Shown: piece by piece, positions 34,381-42,948 of the stretch
How the letters are laid out: the number at the start of each line of letters is the position of its first letter
How positions within the stretch are numbered: position 1 is the stretch's first letter
Assembly (NCBI GenBank): GCA_965237765.1
Contig: OZ250157.1
Coordinates: 2,108,001 to 2,172,000, forward strand
From: WTGJ01 sp965237765
GTDB lineage: Bacteria; Chloroflexota; Anaerolineae; Aggregatilineales; Phototrophicaceae
Direction: 5' to 3'
DNA: 64,000 nucleotides
Position numbers and translations under genes: made by a program
Notes under the pieces: generated by a model
Told to the model about the DNA's origin: nothing
Databases searched by the model: none
Seen by the model: the letters and a program-made list of their open reading frames with translations, nothing else

Positions 34381-35346
34381 TTATCTACGGTTGCGGATGA
34401 GGCGACGACGCAGGCGAGTGCGGGCCCCTTCACGCGGGCGTGTGTCGGCTCTGGATGACACCGGTTCGACGGCAGCGAGATCGATTAAGTGTTGCGTATC
34501 TTCATTGGGAGGAGACGTGACTGCACGCTGGATGCCGAAGATATCGAAGATGCTCAATTCTTCGTCGCTCGCGCCGGCTGACTGGTGAGCGACGGGCAAT
34601 GTGGGGATTACAGTGACCGCCGGTATGGGCGTTGCGGGGGTATCGTCGGCGCTGGGCGGTGGCGCGTGGGAGAGGGTCAGCATGGGCGTTGCGGGGGTAT
34701 CATCTGCGTTGGGTTGCGGGAAAGTCGCGGCCAACTCATCCGCGCTCAAAATCGGTAGCTGCTGCGTATCATCCAGGATAGGAGGTGTGGCGGTAGCTGC
34801 GGCGAGAATATCGTTTGGTGGCAATTTACTGCCATGTCGCGGGACATAGTTGGCGCGTGCGTCCGCATCTGGCGCGTTTTGCACGCTGGCGCGGGGCGGG
34901 CGCGGCACCGCGTTGCTTGGTATTTCGCGCAAGAGTTGCCAGAGCTGGCGTAGGCTGGTTTCCATCTGAGTCTCGATGGCGCGTTTTTGCCTGCCGACAC
35001 GACCAAGGAAGCCACGGCCCTGAAATTCGAAGGTCCAATGGACGGCAGTGCCTTCGCTGACTTCTTGCAAACGGAAACGGCCGTGCGCATCGTTGAGCGG
35101 GAGTCCATCCACAATGGTATATTCAAAACCGGCGCGGGCGAAGTAAGTGGTGATTTCTATGACGAAATCTGGCCCCTCCGGTTGGATATAGCGCCAACGC
35201 GCACCCGGCTCGTGCTGAGCAGCGCTCAGCGAGACGACGCGCTCACAATCCTGGCGCCAACGAGGGTGCCTTTCCATTTCACCAATGTATTGCCAGATCA
35301 ATTCAGGCGGGGCGGGAATGAGGATGCGTTGGTCGAGCGTAGGCAT
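34381..35346 (-). CDS. SRPBCC-domain protein with disordered tail
   Basis: 321 residues. Residues 1-145 have the START/SRPBCC fold pattern of polyketide-cyclase-like proteins (LIPAPPELIWQYIGEMERHPRW; GTAVHWTFEFQG), which bind hydrophobic ligands. Residues about 150-300 are Pro/Ala/Thr/Asp-rich, probably unstructured, with two copies of ADDTPATP, then an IFDIFGIQ motif and a very basic end (RLRRRLIRNRR). The ligand is unknown. An extended -10 (TGTTATACT) lies upstream. Confidence 0.7.
   Translation of the reverse strand: MPTLDQRILIPAPPELIWQYIGEMERHPRWRQDCERVVSLSAAQHEPGARWRYIQPEGPDFVIEITTYFARAGFEYTIVDGLPLNDAHGRFRLQEVSEGTAVHWTFEFQGRGFLGRVGRQKRAIETQMETSLRQLWQLLREIPSNAVPRPPRASVQNAPDADARANYVPRHGSKLPPNDILAAATATPPILDDTQQLPILSADELAATFPQPNADDTPATPMLTLSHAPPPSADDTPATPIPAVTVIPTLPVAHQSAGASDEELSIFDIFGIQRAVTSPPNEDTQHLIDLAAVEPVSSRADTRPREGARTRLRRRLIRNRR
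34624..34713. repeat. Imperfect 33-base direct repeat inside the SRPBCC gene tail
   Basis: 34624-34656 and 34681-34713 share about 28 of 33 bases and encode the two ADDTPATP copies. Confidence 0.6.
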
Positions 35347-35382
35347 GAGCGTGCTTGGCGGCTTATGCTAGACTATCTGGTG

Positions 35383-35391
35383 AGTATAACA
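35383..35391 (-). promoter_or_regulatory. Extended -10 promoter (TGTTATACT) for the SRPBCC gene
   Basis: TGT-TATACT on the reverse strand, 36 bases before the ATG at 35346. Confidence 0.5.
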
Positions 35392-35408
35392 TAATCGGGA
35401 ATAAACCG

Positions 35409-35681
35409 ATGCTCACGCCGGCGTTTGCGCTAGCCATTACACTCGCCACGCTCTGGGGTGCCGCGTTTCACTTTGCGCTCGGGGGTGGGATGGGGCGGAT
35501 GGCGCGTTTCTTGTTGGCAGGATGGCTCGGCTTCGCGCTTGGGCAATTTGTTGGGCAAACGCTTGGGAATCCCCATTGGACAATCGGCTCCATTCAGGTC
35601 TTTCCCGCTTCTCTTGGCGCCATCGCCTTGCTCTTCCATACTGCACTCCGGACTGGTGGCGCCCGTTCCCGTGTCCGCTGA
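35409..35681 (+). CDS. Small membrane protein
   Basis: 90 residues from ATG 35409. Three hydrophobic helices (about 4-22, 30-48, 60-80) with glycine-rich turns (GGGMGRMARFLLAGWLG). Not recognised. Followed by an overlapping gene for another membrane protein. Confidence 0.6.
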   Translation: MLTPAFALAITLATLWGAAFHFALGGGMGRMARFLLAGWLGFALGQFVGQTLGNPHWTIGSIQVFPASLGAIALLFHTALRTGGARSRVR

Positions 35682-36156
35682 ACCGGAGCGCGAGGGCGGG
35701 CGCGCCGTCACTTTCAGTCGAGTGGCGGTTTGGGGCACGCTACTTTTCCTGGCCATCCTCGCGCTCATCCTTGGCGTGGGCATTGCGTTGGCGTTAACTG
35801 ACCGCGGCGAAATTGGCACCTGGCTGCGCGCGCTGCGAGATTTCCTCGCGCTGGCTTTGCTGCTGGAACTGACCCTGCTCACCATCGTCACCATCGTTTT
35901 TCTTTGGCGCCTGATCCGATTTGTGGAGGAGATGTCGGAAGAGCTGAGCGCACTTTCCGGAGATGCCCGCGAAACGGCGCAAATCGCGCGGGAGAGTGTT
36001 CAGACGCTCCACCAACACTTGGTGCAACCCTTACTTTATGCGCGTGCGGTGTTAGTTGAATTACGGGAGACATTGCGCGCTTGGGCCGGTCTCAAACGCG
36101 CTGCCGGAGTAGATGACGCGACCACCCCCGCTCAACCCGAGCCAGAATCCAATTGA
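35671..36156 (+). CDS. Membrane protein with two helices and a coiled coil
   Basis: About 161 residues. Helices at about 15-38 (VAVWGTLLFLAILALILGV) and 48-75 (LALALLLELTLLTIVTIVF), then an amphipathic stretch (VEEMSEELSALSGDARETAQ) and a Pro-rich end. GTG 35671 is a guess; GTG 35656 is equally possible and both overlap the previous stop; the longer frame beginning at 35458 overlaps that gene fully. Overlaps the convergent repair gene by 25 bases at its 3' end. Confidence 0.55.
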   Translation: MSAEPEREGGRAVTFSRVAVWGTLLFLAILALILGVGIALALTDRGEIGTWLRALRDFLALALLLELTLLTIVTIVFLWRLIRFVEEMSEELSALSGDARETAQIARESVQTLHQHLVQPLLYARAVLVELRETLRAWAGLKRAAGVDDATTPAQPEPESN

Positions 36157-37778
36157 GCGAAGGCCGCTCCTAGCGCCGTTATTACGTCGCTGGCGATGAC
36201 TGCGCGCGCCGAACCCTGCTGTCCTTGAGCGATTCCCCCGGCGAGGGCATGGAGATATCCGCCAGCGATGGCCGCGCTCGTCGCGTCGCTGCCGCCGGCG
36301 AGGAATGCGCCAATGATTCCGCTCAGCACGTCGCCAGTGCCCGCGGTCGCCAGCGCATCCAGCCGAAAGGGCAGCACGGTAACAGGTTGGTGGAGCGCAG
36401 CGATGACGGAATGCGCGCCCTTTAGCAGGAGCGTTACGCCCCATTCTCGCGCGCATCTGGCAGCGATTTCCCAACGATTCGCCTGGATGTCGGCGACCGT
36501 CAGACCACAGAGGCGAGATAATTCGCGGGGGTGCGGCGTGAGCACGGTCTGTGCCGGAAGTCGACACGGCCAATCCCCCAACTGCGTGAGCAGGGTGAGT
36601 GCATCGGCATCCAGAACGAGCGGGGGCAGTTTGGCATGTAACAAATCGACAAGGAAGGCACGCGTCTCTGCAGCGAGGCCGAGTCCCGGTCCCACGAGGA
36701 TGGCATCAGCGGCCGAGGCGGCGGTGGCAATGTCGCTCACGGCGTCTGGAGAGAGCGAATCCCGCTTCGACAGTGGCAACCAGATCACTTCCAGCAATTG
36801 GCCTGCCAGACGGTCGCGCACCGTTGCCGGGCTGGCGATTTGTACCATGCCAGCACCGCTGCGGTAGGCAGCCCGCGCGGCTAGGGCGACCGCCCCGATA
36901 TATGTCTTATTCCCTGCCACGATCAGCAGACGCCCATTGCTGCCCTTGTGGCTGAATTCGCGGCGAGGGGGCAGAAGGCTGCGCGCGAAATCAGCCTGCG
37001 CCAATTGCCAGGGTCCACGATGAGCGCCGACGAGCGATTCTGGAATGCCCAGCGGCGCGACAGTGAGCGAACCGATGGCTGTCGCTGCCGTTTCTGTGAA
37101 GAGCCCGGGTTTCGGCGCGAGGAAGGTGACCGTCTCATCTGCTGACAGAGCGTCTTCGTCCAGTGCGCCGGTATCGGCAGCGAGGCCGCTAGGGCAATCG
37201 GCCGCGATTACAGGCGGAGGGGTTTGGCGAGCGGCAAGCCGCGCGGGGTTGATGGCAGTGGGTTGAGCGCTGACCGTCTCGGTGATAGCCGAACGCACAA
37301 CGCGCAGCAAACTCACCGCTTCATTAGGCAGAGGCAGGCGCAGACCGATGCCGTAGAGCGCATCGATGATGAGCGTTGCGGCGCGCGCGTGTTGGCGAAG
37401 CAGCAGCTGCTCCTCATCTTCGTTGGCATGAACGATGCGCACGCCCGATTCGTGCGCCGCTTTGGTCAAATCGTCGGAACGCGCGCGCAGCAGATAGGCG
37501 TTAACTGAAGCGACGCTTCGTTCTCGCAGGATGCGCGCAGCCACTAGGCCATCGCCGCCGTTGTTGCCGGGTCCGATAAGGAGGAGCACGCTGGCGTTCT
37601 CCACGCGAACCAGCCACGCCAGCGCGCGCTCCGCCAGCGTGGTGCCGGCGCGTTCCATCATTTCTGCATATGTGATGCCGTCGGCATCGGCCGCCACTTC
37701 CAATGTGCGCGTTTGCGCGACGGAGAGGATGGGCAGAGCCGGCTGGGCGGGGTGTGCGCGCTGGTTCGCTGGCGTCAC
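36132..37778 (-). CDS. nnr: Bifunctional NAD(P)HX epimerase/dehydratase
   Basis: 548 residues. N-terminal YjeF epimerase (GPGNNGGDGLVAARIL) about 1-235, C-terminal ADP/ATP-dependent dehydratase of the ribokinase-like fold about 265-548 (VVAGNKTYIGAVALA; VGPGLGL; LLKGAHSVIA; GTGDVLSGIIGAFLAGG). Repairs hydrated NADH and NADPH. Its ATG overlaps the stop of the polyprenyl synthetase (ATGA), so the two are coupled. Confidence 0.94.
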   Translation of the reverse strand: MTPANQRAHPAQPALPILSVAQTRTLEVAADADGITYAEMMERAGTTLAERALAWLVRVENASVLLLIGPGNNGGDGLVAARILRERSVASVNAYLLRARSDDLTKAAHESGVRIVHANEDEEQLLLRQHARAATLIIDALYGIGLRLPLPNEAVSLLRVVRSAITETVSAQPTAINPARLAARQTPPPVIAADCPSGLAADTGALDEDALSADETVTFLAPKPGLFTETAATAIGSLTVAPLGIPESLVGAHRGPWQLAQADFARSLLPPRREFSHKGSNGRLLIVAGNKTYIGAVALAARAAYRSGAGMVQIASPATVRDRLAGQLLEVIWLPLSKRDSLSPDAVSDIATAASAADAILVGPGLGLAAETRAFLVDLLHAKLPPLVLDADALTLLTQLGDWPCRLPAQTVLTPHPRELSRLCGLTVADIQANRWEIAARCAREWGVTLLLKGAHSVIAALHQPVTVLPFRLDALATAGTGDVLSGIIGAFLAGGSDATSAAIAGGYLHALAGGIAQGQQGSARAVIASDVITALGAAFAQLDSGSG

Positions 37779-38701
37779 ATTTCGTGTTCGATGATGGCGG
37801 CCGCCAATTGCGATAACGCCTCTTTGGCGGGCGAGGGCGGCACTTCGCGGATGGAGTCATCGGCTTGCGCGATGAGTTGGGCGGCGTGTGCGCGGCCGGC
37901 GGTGATGGCGGCGCCCTCATTCTGCAGCAATTTACGCTTGATGACATCCAGCTCGCCATCACTTTGGACGGCGGCATAACCCTTACCTTGTTGTCTGTCT
38001 CGGCCGACGGTCTTGCCGAGCGCCATGTCCGTACTGGTGAGATCGAGGATGTCGTCAGTGATCTGGAATGCCATGCCCATTTGGAAGCCAAATTCGCCGA
38101 AAGCGGGAGCATATTGTGGCGCGGCGCCCAGGCTGGCGCCCATCTGCGCGGCTGCCTGGAAGAGAGCGGCGGTCTTCAAGGCGATGATGCGCAGGTATGT
38201 TTCTCGGTTCAGTTTATTCTCTGCTACGGCGCTTGCCTGTAGCGTTTCGCCCTCCACAAGGGCGACGGCGGCGCGCGCCAGGTCTACGTTCAAATCGCCA
38301 AAAGGCGCCATCAATTCGTAGACTTTGGTGAATAGGAAATCGCCTGTTAGTAGGGCAAAGGTCCGCCCCCAGGCAGCATTAATTGACGGACGGCCACGGC
38401 GCACCAAGCCATGATCGTTAATATCATCATGCACGACACTGGCGGAATGCATCAGCTCTACCGCAGTAGCGACTTCGATTGCCGCCTCCTGATCGCCGCC
38501 GCCGACCGCAAGCTGGCTGAGCAGGGTTAGGCGCGGGCGCAGGCGCTTGCCACCGGCTTCCAATAGGTGGGCGCTCGCATCGTGAAGCACAGGTACCTCA
38601 CTCTGTATAACCTGGAGCAAGCGGCACTCCACCGCGGCCAGCCCATCGCGAAGAAGGTCTTCGATCGTGTGGATCCGATAGGCCGGGATATGCGTTTCCA
38701 T
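37775..38701 (-). CDS. Polyprenyl diphosphate synthase
   Basis: 308 residues from ATG 38701 (GGTGG before it; a TTG start at 38725 is less likely). First Asp-rich motif VHDDINDHGLVRRGRP, second FQITDDILDLTS. Condenses isopentenyl diphosphate with an allylic primer for quinone or carotenoid side chains; chain length cannot be set by eye. Strong promoter upstream. Confidence 0.92.
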   Translation of the reverse strand: METHIPAYRIHTIEDLLRDGLAAVECRLLQVIQSEVPVLHDASAHLLEAGGKRLRPRLTLLSQLAVGGGDQEAAIEVATAVELMHSASVVHDDINDHGLVRRGRPSINAAWGRTFALLTGDFLFTKVYELMAPFGDLNVDLARAAVALVEGETLQASAVAENKLNRETYLRIIALKTAALFQAAAQMGASLGAAPQYAPAFGEFGFQMGMAFQITDDILDLTSTDMALGKTVGRDRQQGKGYAAVQSDGELDVIKRKLLQNEGAAITAGRAHAAQLIAQADDSIREVPPSPAKEALSQLAAAIIEHEM

Positions 38702-38748
38702 TTCACCACCCGCGCACACGGTCAAATCGTTTTGAATTAACTGAATTC

Positions 38749-38778
38749 AGTATAAATGATACCAGAGCTTACCGTCAA
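38749..38778 (-). promoter_or_regulatory. Promoter of the polyprenyl synthase operon (TTGACG-18-TATACT)
   Basis: -35 TTGACG at 38773-38778, -10 TATACT at 38749-38754, spacer 18. The -35 overlaps the last codons of thrB. Confidence 0.7.
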
Positions 38779-39722
38779 ATCCTAGTTGACGCAGCGGTAG
38801 AATCCTCAGTGATCAGGCGCGCGCCGCGAGTGCTGATGTGGGTAATGACCCTGTGGCTGCTGATACCGCGCGCGGCGAAAATGTCGCTCACAGCCACCGC
38901 GCTGGCATCGGCGGCAACGTCATCCTCACAGAGCGCACAAAGAGTGGGCCCGGCGCCGCTGATGATGAGCCCAAGCGCGCCGGCCGCCTTCGCCGCGGCG
39001 CGCGCTTCGGGGAGGGCGGGGATGAGCGGCGCGCGGGCCGGCTCGATGATGCCATCCGCTTCCATCGCGGTTGCTGCTGCGCGCCAATCGTTGCGATGTA
39101 AGGCGTCGATCAGCTGCGCGATGGCTGCTGTCTGCCGCACGACCTGACGCAGGGGGACAGCCGCGGGCAATAGGGCGCGCGCTTCTGCCGTGGGAATTGC
39201 GATGGCAGGCGTGATGAGGGCAAGTTTTGCGCCGGGTGGTATGGGCAGCGGCCGCACAACGCCATCCCTTATCAGCACGATGCCGCCATAGAGCGCCGGC
39301 GCGATGTTATCGGCATGGCGCCCACTGACGGTCGCTTCCGCTTCGAGGCACGCAGCCAGCAATTCAGGAAGAGAGAGAAGATTGCCGAAGAGCGCGTCCG
39401 TGGCGAGGGCGGCGGCGACGGCGCTGGCAGCGCTGCTGCCGAGGCCGCTCGCTAAGGGCAAACCCTTCTCGATATCCAGCGCGATGCCGCCCGTTTCCTG
39501 CAGGCGGCTGAGCACGCCGGCAGATGCGATGACGGCCGTGTTGCGATGATCGCGGGGGAGTTGGCCATCATCGCCGCGAATGTTCCGGATTCGGATGCCG
39601 GGCTCTGCGCTTCGCGTGGCACGAACGCGGTCGCCCGGTGTGGCGGCGGCCAGCCCCAACACATCGAAACCGACGCCGAGGTTGGCGACGGTCGCCGGCG
39701 CGTATGTCAACGCGCTCCCCAT
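38775..39722 (-). CDS. thrB: Homoserine kinase
   Basis: 315 residues from ATG 39722, preferred over ATG 39737 because GGAGAG lies 7 bases ahead of it. GHMP kinase: VANLGVGFDVLGLA start, ATP loop PLASGLGSSAASA, and closing SGAGPTLCAL. Phosphorylates homoserine for threonine synthesis. Divergent from thrC with 50 bases between. Confidence 0.93.
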   Translation of the reverse strand: MGSALTYAPATVANLGVGFDVLGLAAATPGDRVRATRSAEPGIRIRNIRGDDGQLPRDHRNTAVIASAGVLSRLQETGGIALDIEKGLPLASGLGSSAASAVAAALATDALFGNLLSLPELLAACLEAEATVSGRHADNIAPALYGGIVLIRDGVVRPLPIPPGAKLALITPAIAIPTAEARALLPAAVPLRQVVRQTAAIAQLIDALHRNDWRAAATAMEADGIIEPARAPLIPALPEARAAAKAAGALGLIISGAGPTLCALCEDDVAADASAVAVSDIFAARGISSHRVITHISTRGARLITEDSTAASTRI

Positions 39723-39740
39723 AAATTTTCTCTCCATATA

Positions 39741-39749
39741 TGTTATCTT
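39741..39749 (+). promoter_or_regulatory. Candidate extended -10 (TGTTATCTT) for thrC
   Basis: 24 bases before ATG 39773 with GTAGGAG between. Confidence 0.35.
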
Positions 39750-39772
39750 ACGCCAGCATAAGTAGGAGCGCT

Positions 39773-41071
39773 ATGAAGAGCTGGCTGGAATGCATATCTT
39801 GCGCGGCGCGGCGGCCGTTATCAGAGCTGCATTATTCCTGCACGGATTGTGGCGCTCTGCTCGATGTGCGGCATGATTTTGCGACGTTTCGTGGCGAAGA
39901 TTTGCGCGCGCGCTTCGATGAGCGTCTCGGCAGCCTGGAATTCCCTTACAACAGCGGAGTCTGGCGCTATAAGGAGCTGGTCTGGCCGAGCATCACCGCT
40001 GCGCAAATCGTCAGCGCTCCCGAAGGCAATACGAATCTCTATGCGCCCACAGCCCTGGCGGAATGGGCAGATGTCGCAAAGCTATGGTTGAAGCACGAAG
40101 GCGAGAATCCGACCGGGTCATTCAAAGACCGCGGCATGACCGGCGCGCTCACACACGCGCGTTATGTGGGCGCAGAGCAGCTGGCTTGCGCATCGACCGG
40201 TAACACAGCAGCCTCGCTGGCGTCCTATGCGGCGCGCGCGGGGATGCGTTGCTTGGTCTTCGTGCATGGCGCCGGTGTCTCGCAAAGCAAACAGGCGCAG
40301 ATGCTCGATTTCGGCGCAAATGTGCTGCGTGTGGATGCGGATTTTGACGGCAACCTCGATTTGGCACGGCGAGTGGCTGAGCAAGGGCACGTCTACCTCG
40401 CCAATTCGCTCAACCCGCTGCGGCTGGAGGGGCAAAAGACGATCATCTTCGAGTTGCTGCAACAAATGCGCTGGCGGGCGCCGGATTGGATCATCGTGCC
40501 GGGCGGCAACCTGGGCAACGTCTCCGCCTTCGGGAAGGCCTTGGTGGAGTTACGCTCCTTGGGACTGTTGCGCGAATTGCCACGACTGGCTGTCATCCAG
40601 GCGGCGGGCGCCAACCCTTTCTACCGCAGTTTCCGCCAGGGTTTCGCGTCGATCGAAGCCGGGCCGGCGCATACGCTGGCCAGCGCGATTCGCATCGGCA
40701 ATCCCATCAATTTCCCTAAGGCCGTGCGCGCCTTGCGGGATACGGAGGGCGTCGTAGAAGAAGTCACCGATGTGCAGATATTGGATGCGCGCGCTCTCAT
40801 AGGACTACAGGGTATCGGCTGTGAACCGGCATCGGCAGCGACCCTGGCCGGGCTGAAGAAATTGCGAGATAGCGGCGTGATTCGTGCGAGCGAGACGGTC
40901 GCCTGCATCCTTACCGGGCATGGGCTTAAAGATATCCGCACGCCGATTGCTTACCATGCGGGCGAATTGCCAGACATGACGGGGCGATATCGCAATGAGC
41001 CGCTCGATGTGGCCGGTAATTTACCGGCCGTGCTCGCTGCGTTGGATGCGTTCGAAGCACGCGATGCTTAG
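39773..41071 (+). CDS. thrC: Threonine synthase
   Basis: 432 residues from ATG 39773, with GTAGGAG before it. N-terminal four-Cys segment (CISC...CTDC at about 6-28) as in zinc-ribbon-bearing threonine synthases, then the PLP lysine in NPTGSFKDRGM and the phosphate-binding loop VPGGNLGNVSAFGKA. Converts O-phosphohomoserine from ThrB to threonine. Convergent with the next gene. Confidence 0.95.
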   Translation: MKSWLECISCAARRPLSELHYSCTDCGALLDVRHDFATFRGEDLRARFDERLGSLEFPYNSGVWRYKELVWPSITAAQIVSAPEGNTNLYAPTALAEWADVAKLWLKHEGENPTGSFKDRGMTGALTHARYVGAEQLACASTGNTAASLASYAARAGMRCLVFVHGAGVSQSKQAQMLDFGANVLRVDADFDGNLDLARRVAEQGHVYLANSLNPLRLEGQKTIIFELLQQMRWRAPDWIIVPGGNLGNVSAFGKALVELRSLGLLRELPRLAVIQAAGANPFYRSFRQGFASIEAGPAHTLASAIRIGNPINFPKAVRALRDTEGVVEEVTDVQILDARALIGLQGIGCEPASAATLAGLKKLRDSGVIRASETVACILTGHGLKDIRTPIAYHAGELPDMTGRYRNEPLDVAGNLPAVLAALDAFEARDA

Positions 41072-41085
41072 CGTCCTCCGCTAAG
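41067..41085. terminator. Weak bidirectional hairpin between convergent thrC and PLP enzyme genes
   Basis: CTTAGCG-TCCTC-CGCTAAG, 7-bp stem over the two stop codons, followed only by TTT. Confidence 0.35.
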
Positions 41086-42295
41086 TTTCCAGCGCTTGCG
41101 CCAAATCAGCGAGAATATCGGCTTCGTCCTCAATGCCGACGGCGAAGCGCACCAGGTTATCGTGCATATTCAGATCGCGCCGCTCGCTGGGTGTTTTCTC
41201 GTAGTAGCTCATCAACGCAGGTTGCTCGATGAGGCTTTCGACTCCGCCAAGGCTGGGCGCGATATAGGGGATGCGCAGGCGGTCAATGAAGCGACTGGTA
41301 TATTGCAAATCGCCGCGCACTGTGAAGCTGACGACGCCGCCGAAGCCATCCATTTGCGCCGCGGCGATGCGGTGTTCGGGGTGTGAGGGCAGGCCGGGGT
41401 ACCAGACCTGCTCGATCGCCGGGTGTTCTTCGAGGAAGTGGGCGACGGCGAGCGCGGTGGCGTTTTGTTGTTGGACGCGTAGCCCGAGCGTCTTGATGCC
41501 GCGCTCGAGCAAGTAAGCGCTATGCGGGTCGAGCACGCTGCCGAGCACGCCGCGCGCTTCTTTCAGGGCGCGGATATGTTGCGAGCGCCCGATGATGACG
41601 CCACCCATCATATCGTTATGCCCAGAAAAATATTTCGTCGCGCTATGCATCACGAAATCGACACCCCATTCCAGCGGGCGCTGGTTGACGGGTGTGGCGA
41701 AGGTGCTATCGATGAGGGTGAGCGTGCGCGTTCGGCGGCCGATGGCGGCGAAACGCTCCATATCGACGATATGCAGGTAGGGATTGGTTGGGCTTTCGGT
41801 GATGAGGAAGCGCGTTTTGCCGGGGCGGATGGCGCTCTCGAGCGCATCATAATCACCAGCGGGGACGATACTAGTGGCGATGCCCAGGCGTCGCAAATAA
41901 GTCTGGCAGAACTGGCGCGTACGGCGGTAACAATCATCCGTCATCACGATGTGCGCGCCGCTGGGCAAAACGGCGAGCAACAGCGTCGTGATGGCTGCCA
42001 TACCGGAGCCATGGAGCACTGCGTCTTCGCCGGAATCGAGAGTGGCCAGGCGGCGCTCAACGGCGGCGATGGTCGGGTTGCCATAACGGCCATATTCGCC
42101 GCGGTCGACACTATCCCCCCAGATCTTGCTCTCCATGAAGTCGATGAGCGCCTGGGTGTTGCGGAAGGTATAGGTCGCTGTCTGCACGATGGGCGTTGTC
42201 AGCGAATGGTAGCCTTTTACGCGCTGGCTGCCGCTATGAACCGCGCGCGTGCTCTGGCCTTCATGGCTATCGCCGCGTTTGTTTTGCTGCTCCAT
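41081..42295 (-). CDS. Cystathionine gamma-synthase/lyase family PLP enzyme
   Basis: 404 residues from ATG 42295 with AAAGGAGGGTGT before it; upstream codons rejected. Cys/Met metabolism PLP family: YGRYGNPT, DSTFATPVNQRPLEWG, PLP lysine in HSATKYFSGHNDMMGG and the SLGGVESLIEQPA active-site stretch. SAM-riboswitch control points to methionine synthesis, so cystathionine gamma-synthase or a related sulfhydrylase is most likely. Confidence 0.88.
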   Translation of the reverse strand: MEQQNKRGDSHEGQSTRAVHSGSQRVKGYHSLTTPIVQTATYTFRNTQALIDFMESKIWGDSVDRGEYGRYGNPTIAAVERRLATLDSGEDAVLHGSGMAAITTLLLAVLPSGAHIVMTDDCYRRTRQFCQTYLRRLGIATSIVPAGDYDALESAIRPGKTRFLITESPTNPYLHIVDMERFAAIGRRTRTLTLIDSTFATPVNQRPLEWGVDFVMHSATKYFSGHNDMMGGVIIGRSQHIRALKEARGVLGSVLDPHSAYLLERGIKTLGLRVQQQNATALAVAHFLEEHPAIEQVWYPGLPSHPEHRIAAAQMDGFGGVVSFTVRGDLQYTSRFIDRLRIPYIAPSLGGVESLIEQPALMSYYEKTPSERRDLNMHDNLVRFAVGIEDEADILADLAQALET

Positions 42296-42332
42296 AGACA
42301 CCCTCCTTTCGCGCCTCGTGAGTGTCTGTAAC

Positions 42333-42360
42333 AAAAAAGAGACTTCGGTTAGGAAGTCTC
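42333..42360 (-). terminator. Attenuator terminator of the SAM riboswitch
   Basis: GAGACTTC-CTAACC-GAAGTCTC followed by six T on the reverse strand, between the aptamer and the ribosome site of the PLP enzyme. Confidence 0.9.
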
Positions 42361-42376
42361 AGCGAGGTTCGTGTTG

Positions 42377-42478
42377 CTCTCACTCATCTGCCAGAATGCT
42401 CTGCCGGACTTGGCACCTTCCCATTCCTGGGGGTTGCCGCGGTATCAACGGGCCGTTCCCTCCTCCGCTCTCGATAAG
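42377..42478 (-). promoter_or_regulatory. SAM-I (S-box) riboswitch aptamer
   Basis: The reverse strand shows the S-box order of conserved blocks: CTTATCGAGAGCGGAGGAGGG, CGGCCCGTTGATACC, CGGCAACCCCC, AGGTGCCAAGTCCGGCAGAG, closing GATGAG, which pairs with CTTATC to form P1. SAM binding should favour the downstream terminator and switch the gene off. A TTGCCA-17-TATCCT promoter lies upstream. Confidence 0.93.
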
Positions 42479-42511
42479 ATTGAGTTGTTAAGCTATTGGC
42501 ACGCTAAATTG

Positions 42512-42540
42512 AGGATAACGCATACCGGCCACTTTGGCAA
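42512..42540 (-). promoter_or_regulatory. Promoter of the SAM-riboswitch transcript (TTGCCA-17-TATCCT)
   Basis: -35 at 42535-42540, -10 at 42512-42517, spacer 17; start would fall about 25 bases before the aptamer. Confidence 0.6.
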
Positions 42541-42549
42541 GGTACGGAT

Positions 42550-42840
42550 TCAGAGTAGCTCGTGCCGGGTATGGATGATATTGACCTGAGGGTAATTCCG
42601 CTCGAGCCAACGCTCAGCGCTCGCCAGTTGCCGCTGAACGTGCGCGCGAGACGTGCTGATGGTGACGATGGCGATGGTGGCCGATTGCCATCGCTCCTGT
42701 TCGGCGATTTCGGCCGCGGCGTAATTGCCCGACTGACGCAAGCGCGTGAGCAGGGATTTCAGGATACGTCGCTTGTCCTTTAACGAATCGACGCCCGGTA
42801 GATGCAATTCCATGGTGGCGATGCCGATGATCGAGCCCAA
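42550..42840 (-). CDS. DUF503 (YlxP-like) protein
   Basis: 96 residues from TTG 42840, chosen because GAGGA lies 6-9 bases ahead and family members are about 95 residues. MELHLPGVDSLKDKRRILKS and ERWQSATIAIVTIS are the DUF503 pattern. In other bacteria it sits near ribosome-maturation genes; role unsettled. Its end runs just upstream of the riboswitch promoter. Confidence 0.8.
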   Translation of the reverse strand: MGSIIGIATMELHLPGVDSLKDKRRILKSLLTRLRQSGNYAAAEIAEQERWQSATIAIVTISTSRAHVQRQLASAERWLERNYPQVNIIHTRHELL

Positions 42841-42948
42841 AATTATCCTCGCAAATTTGCCTGCGCGATTGTAACAGGCGCGCATGGCGAATGGTGGCGC
42901 AGATTGGCCAGCAACGGCGTGGTTTAGCCGACCGCATACAATGTGTTT

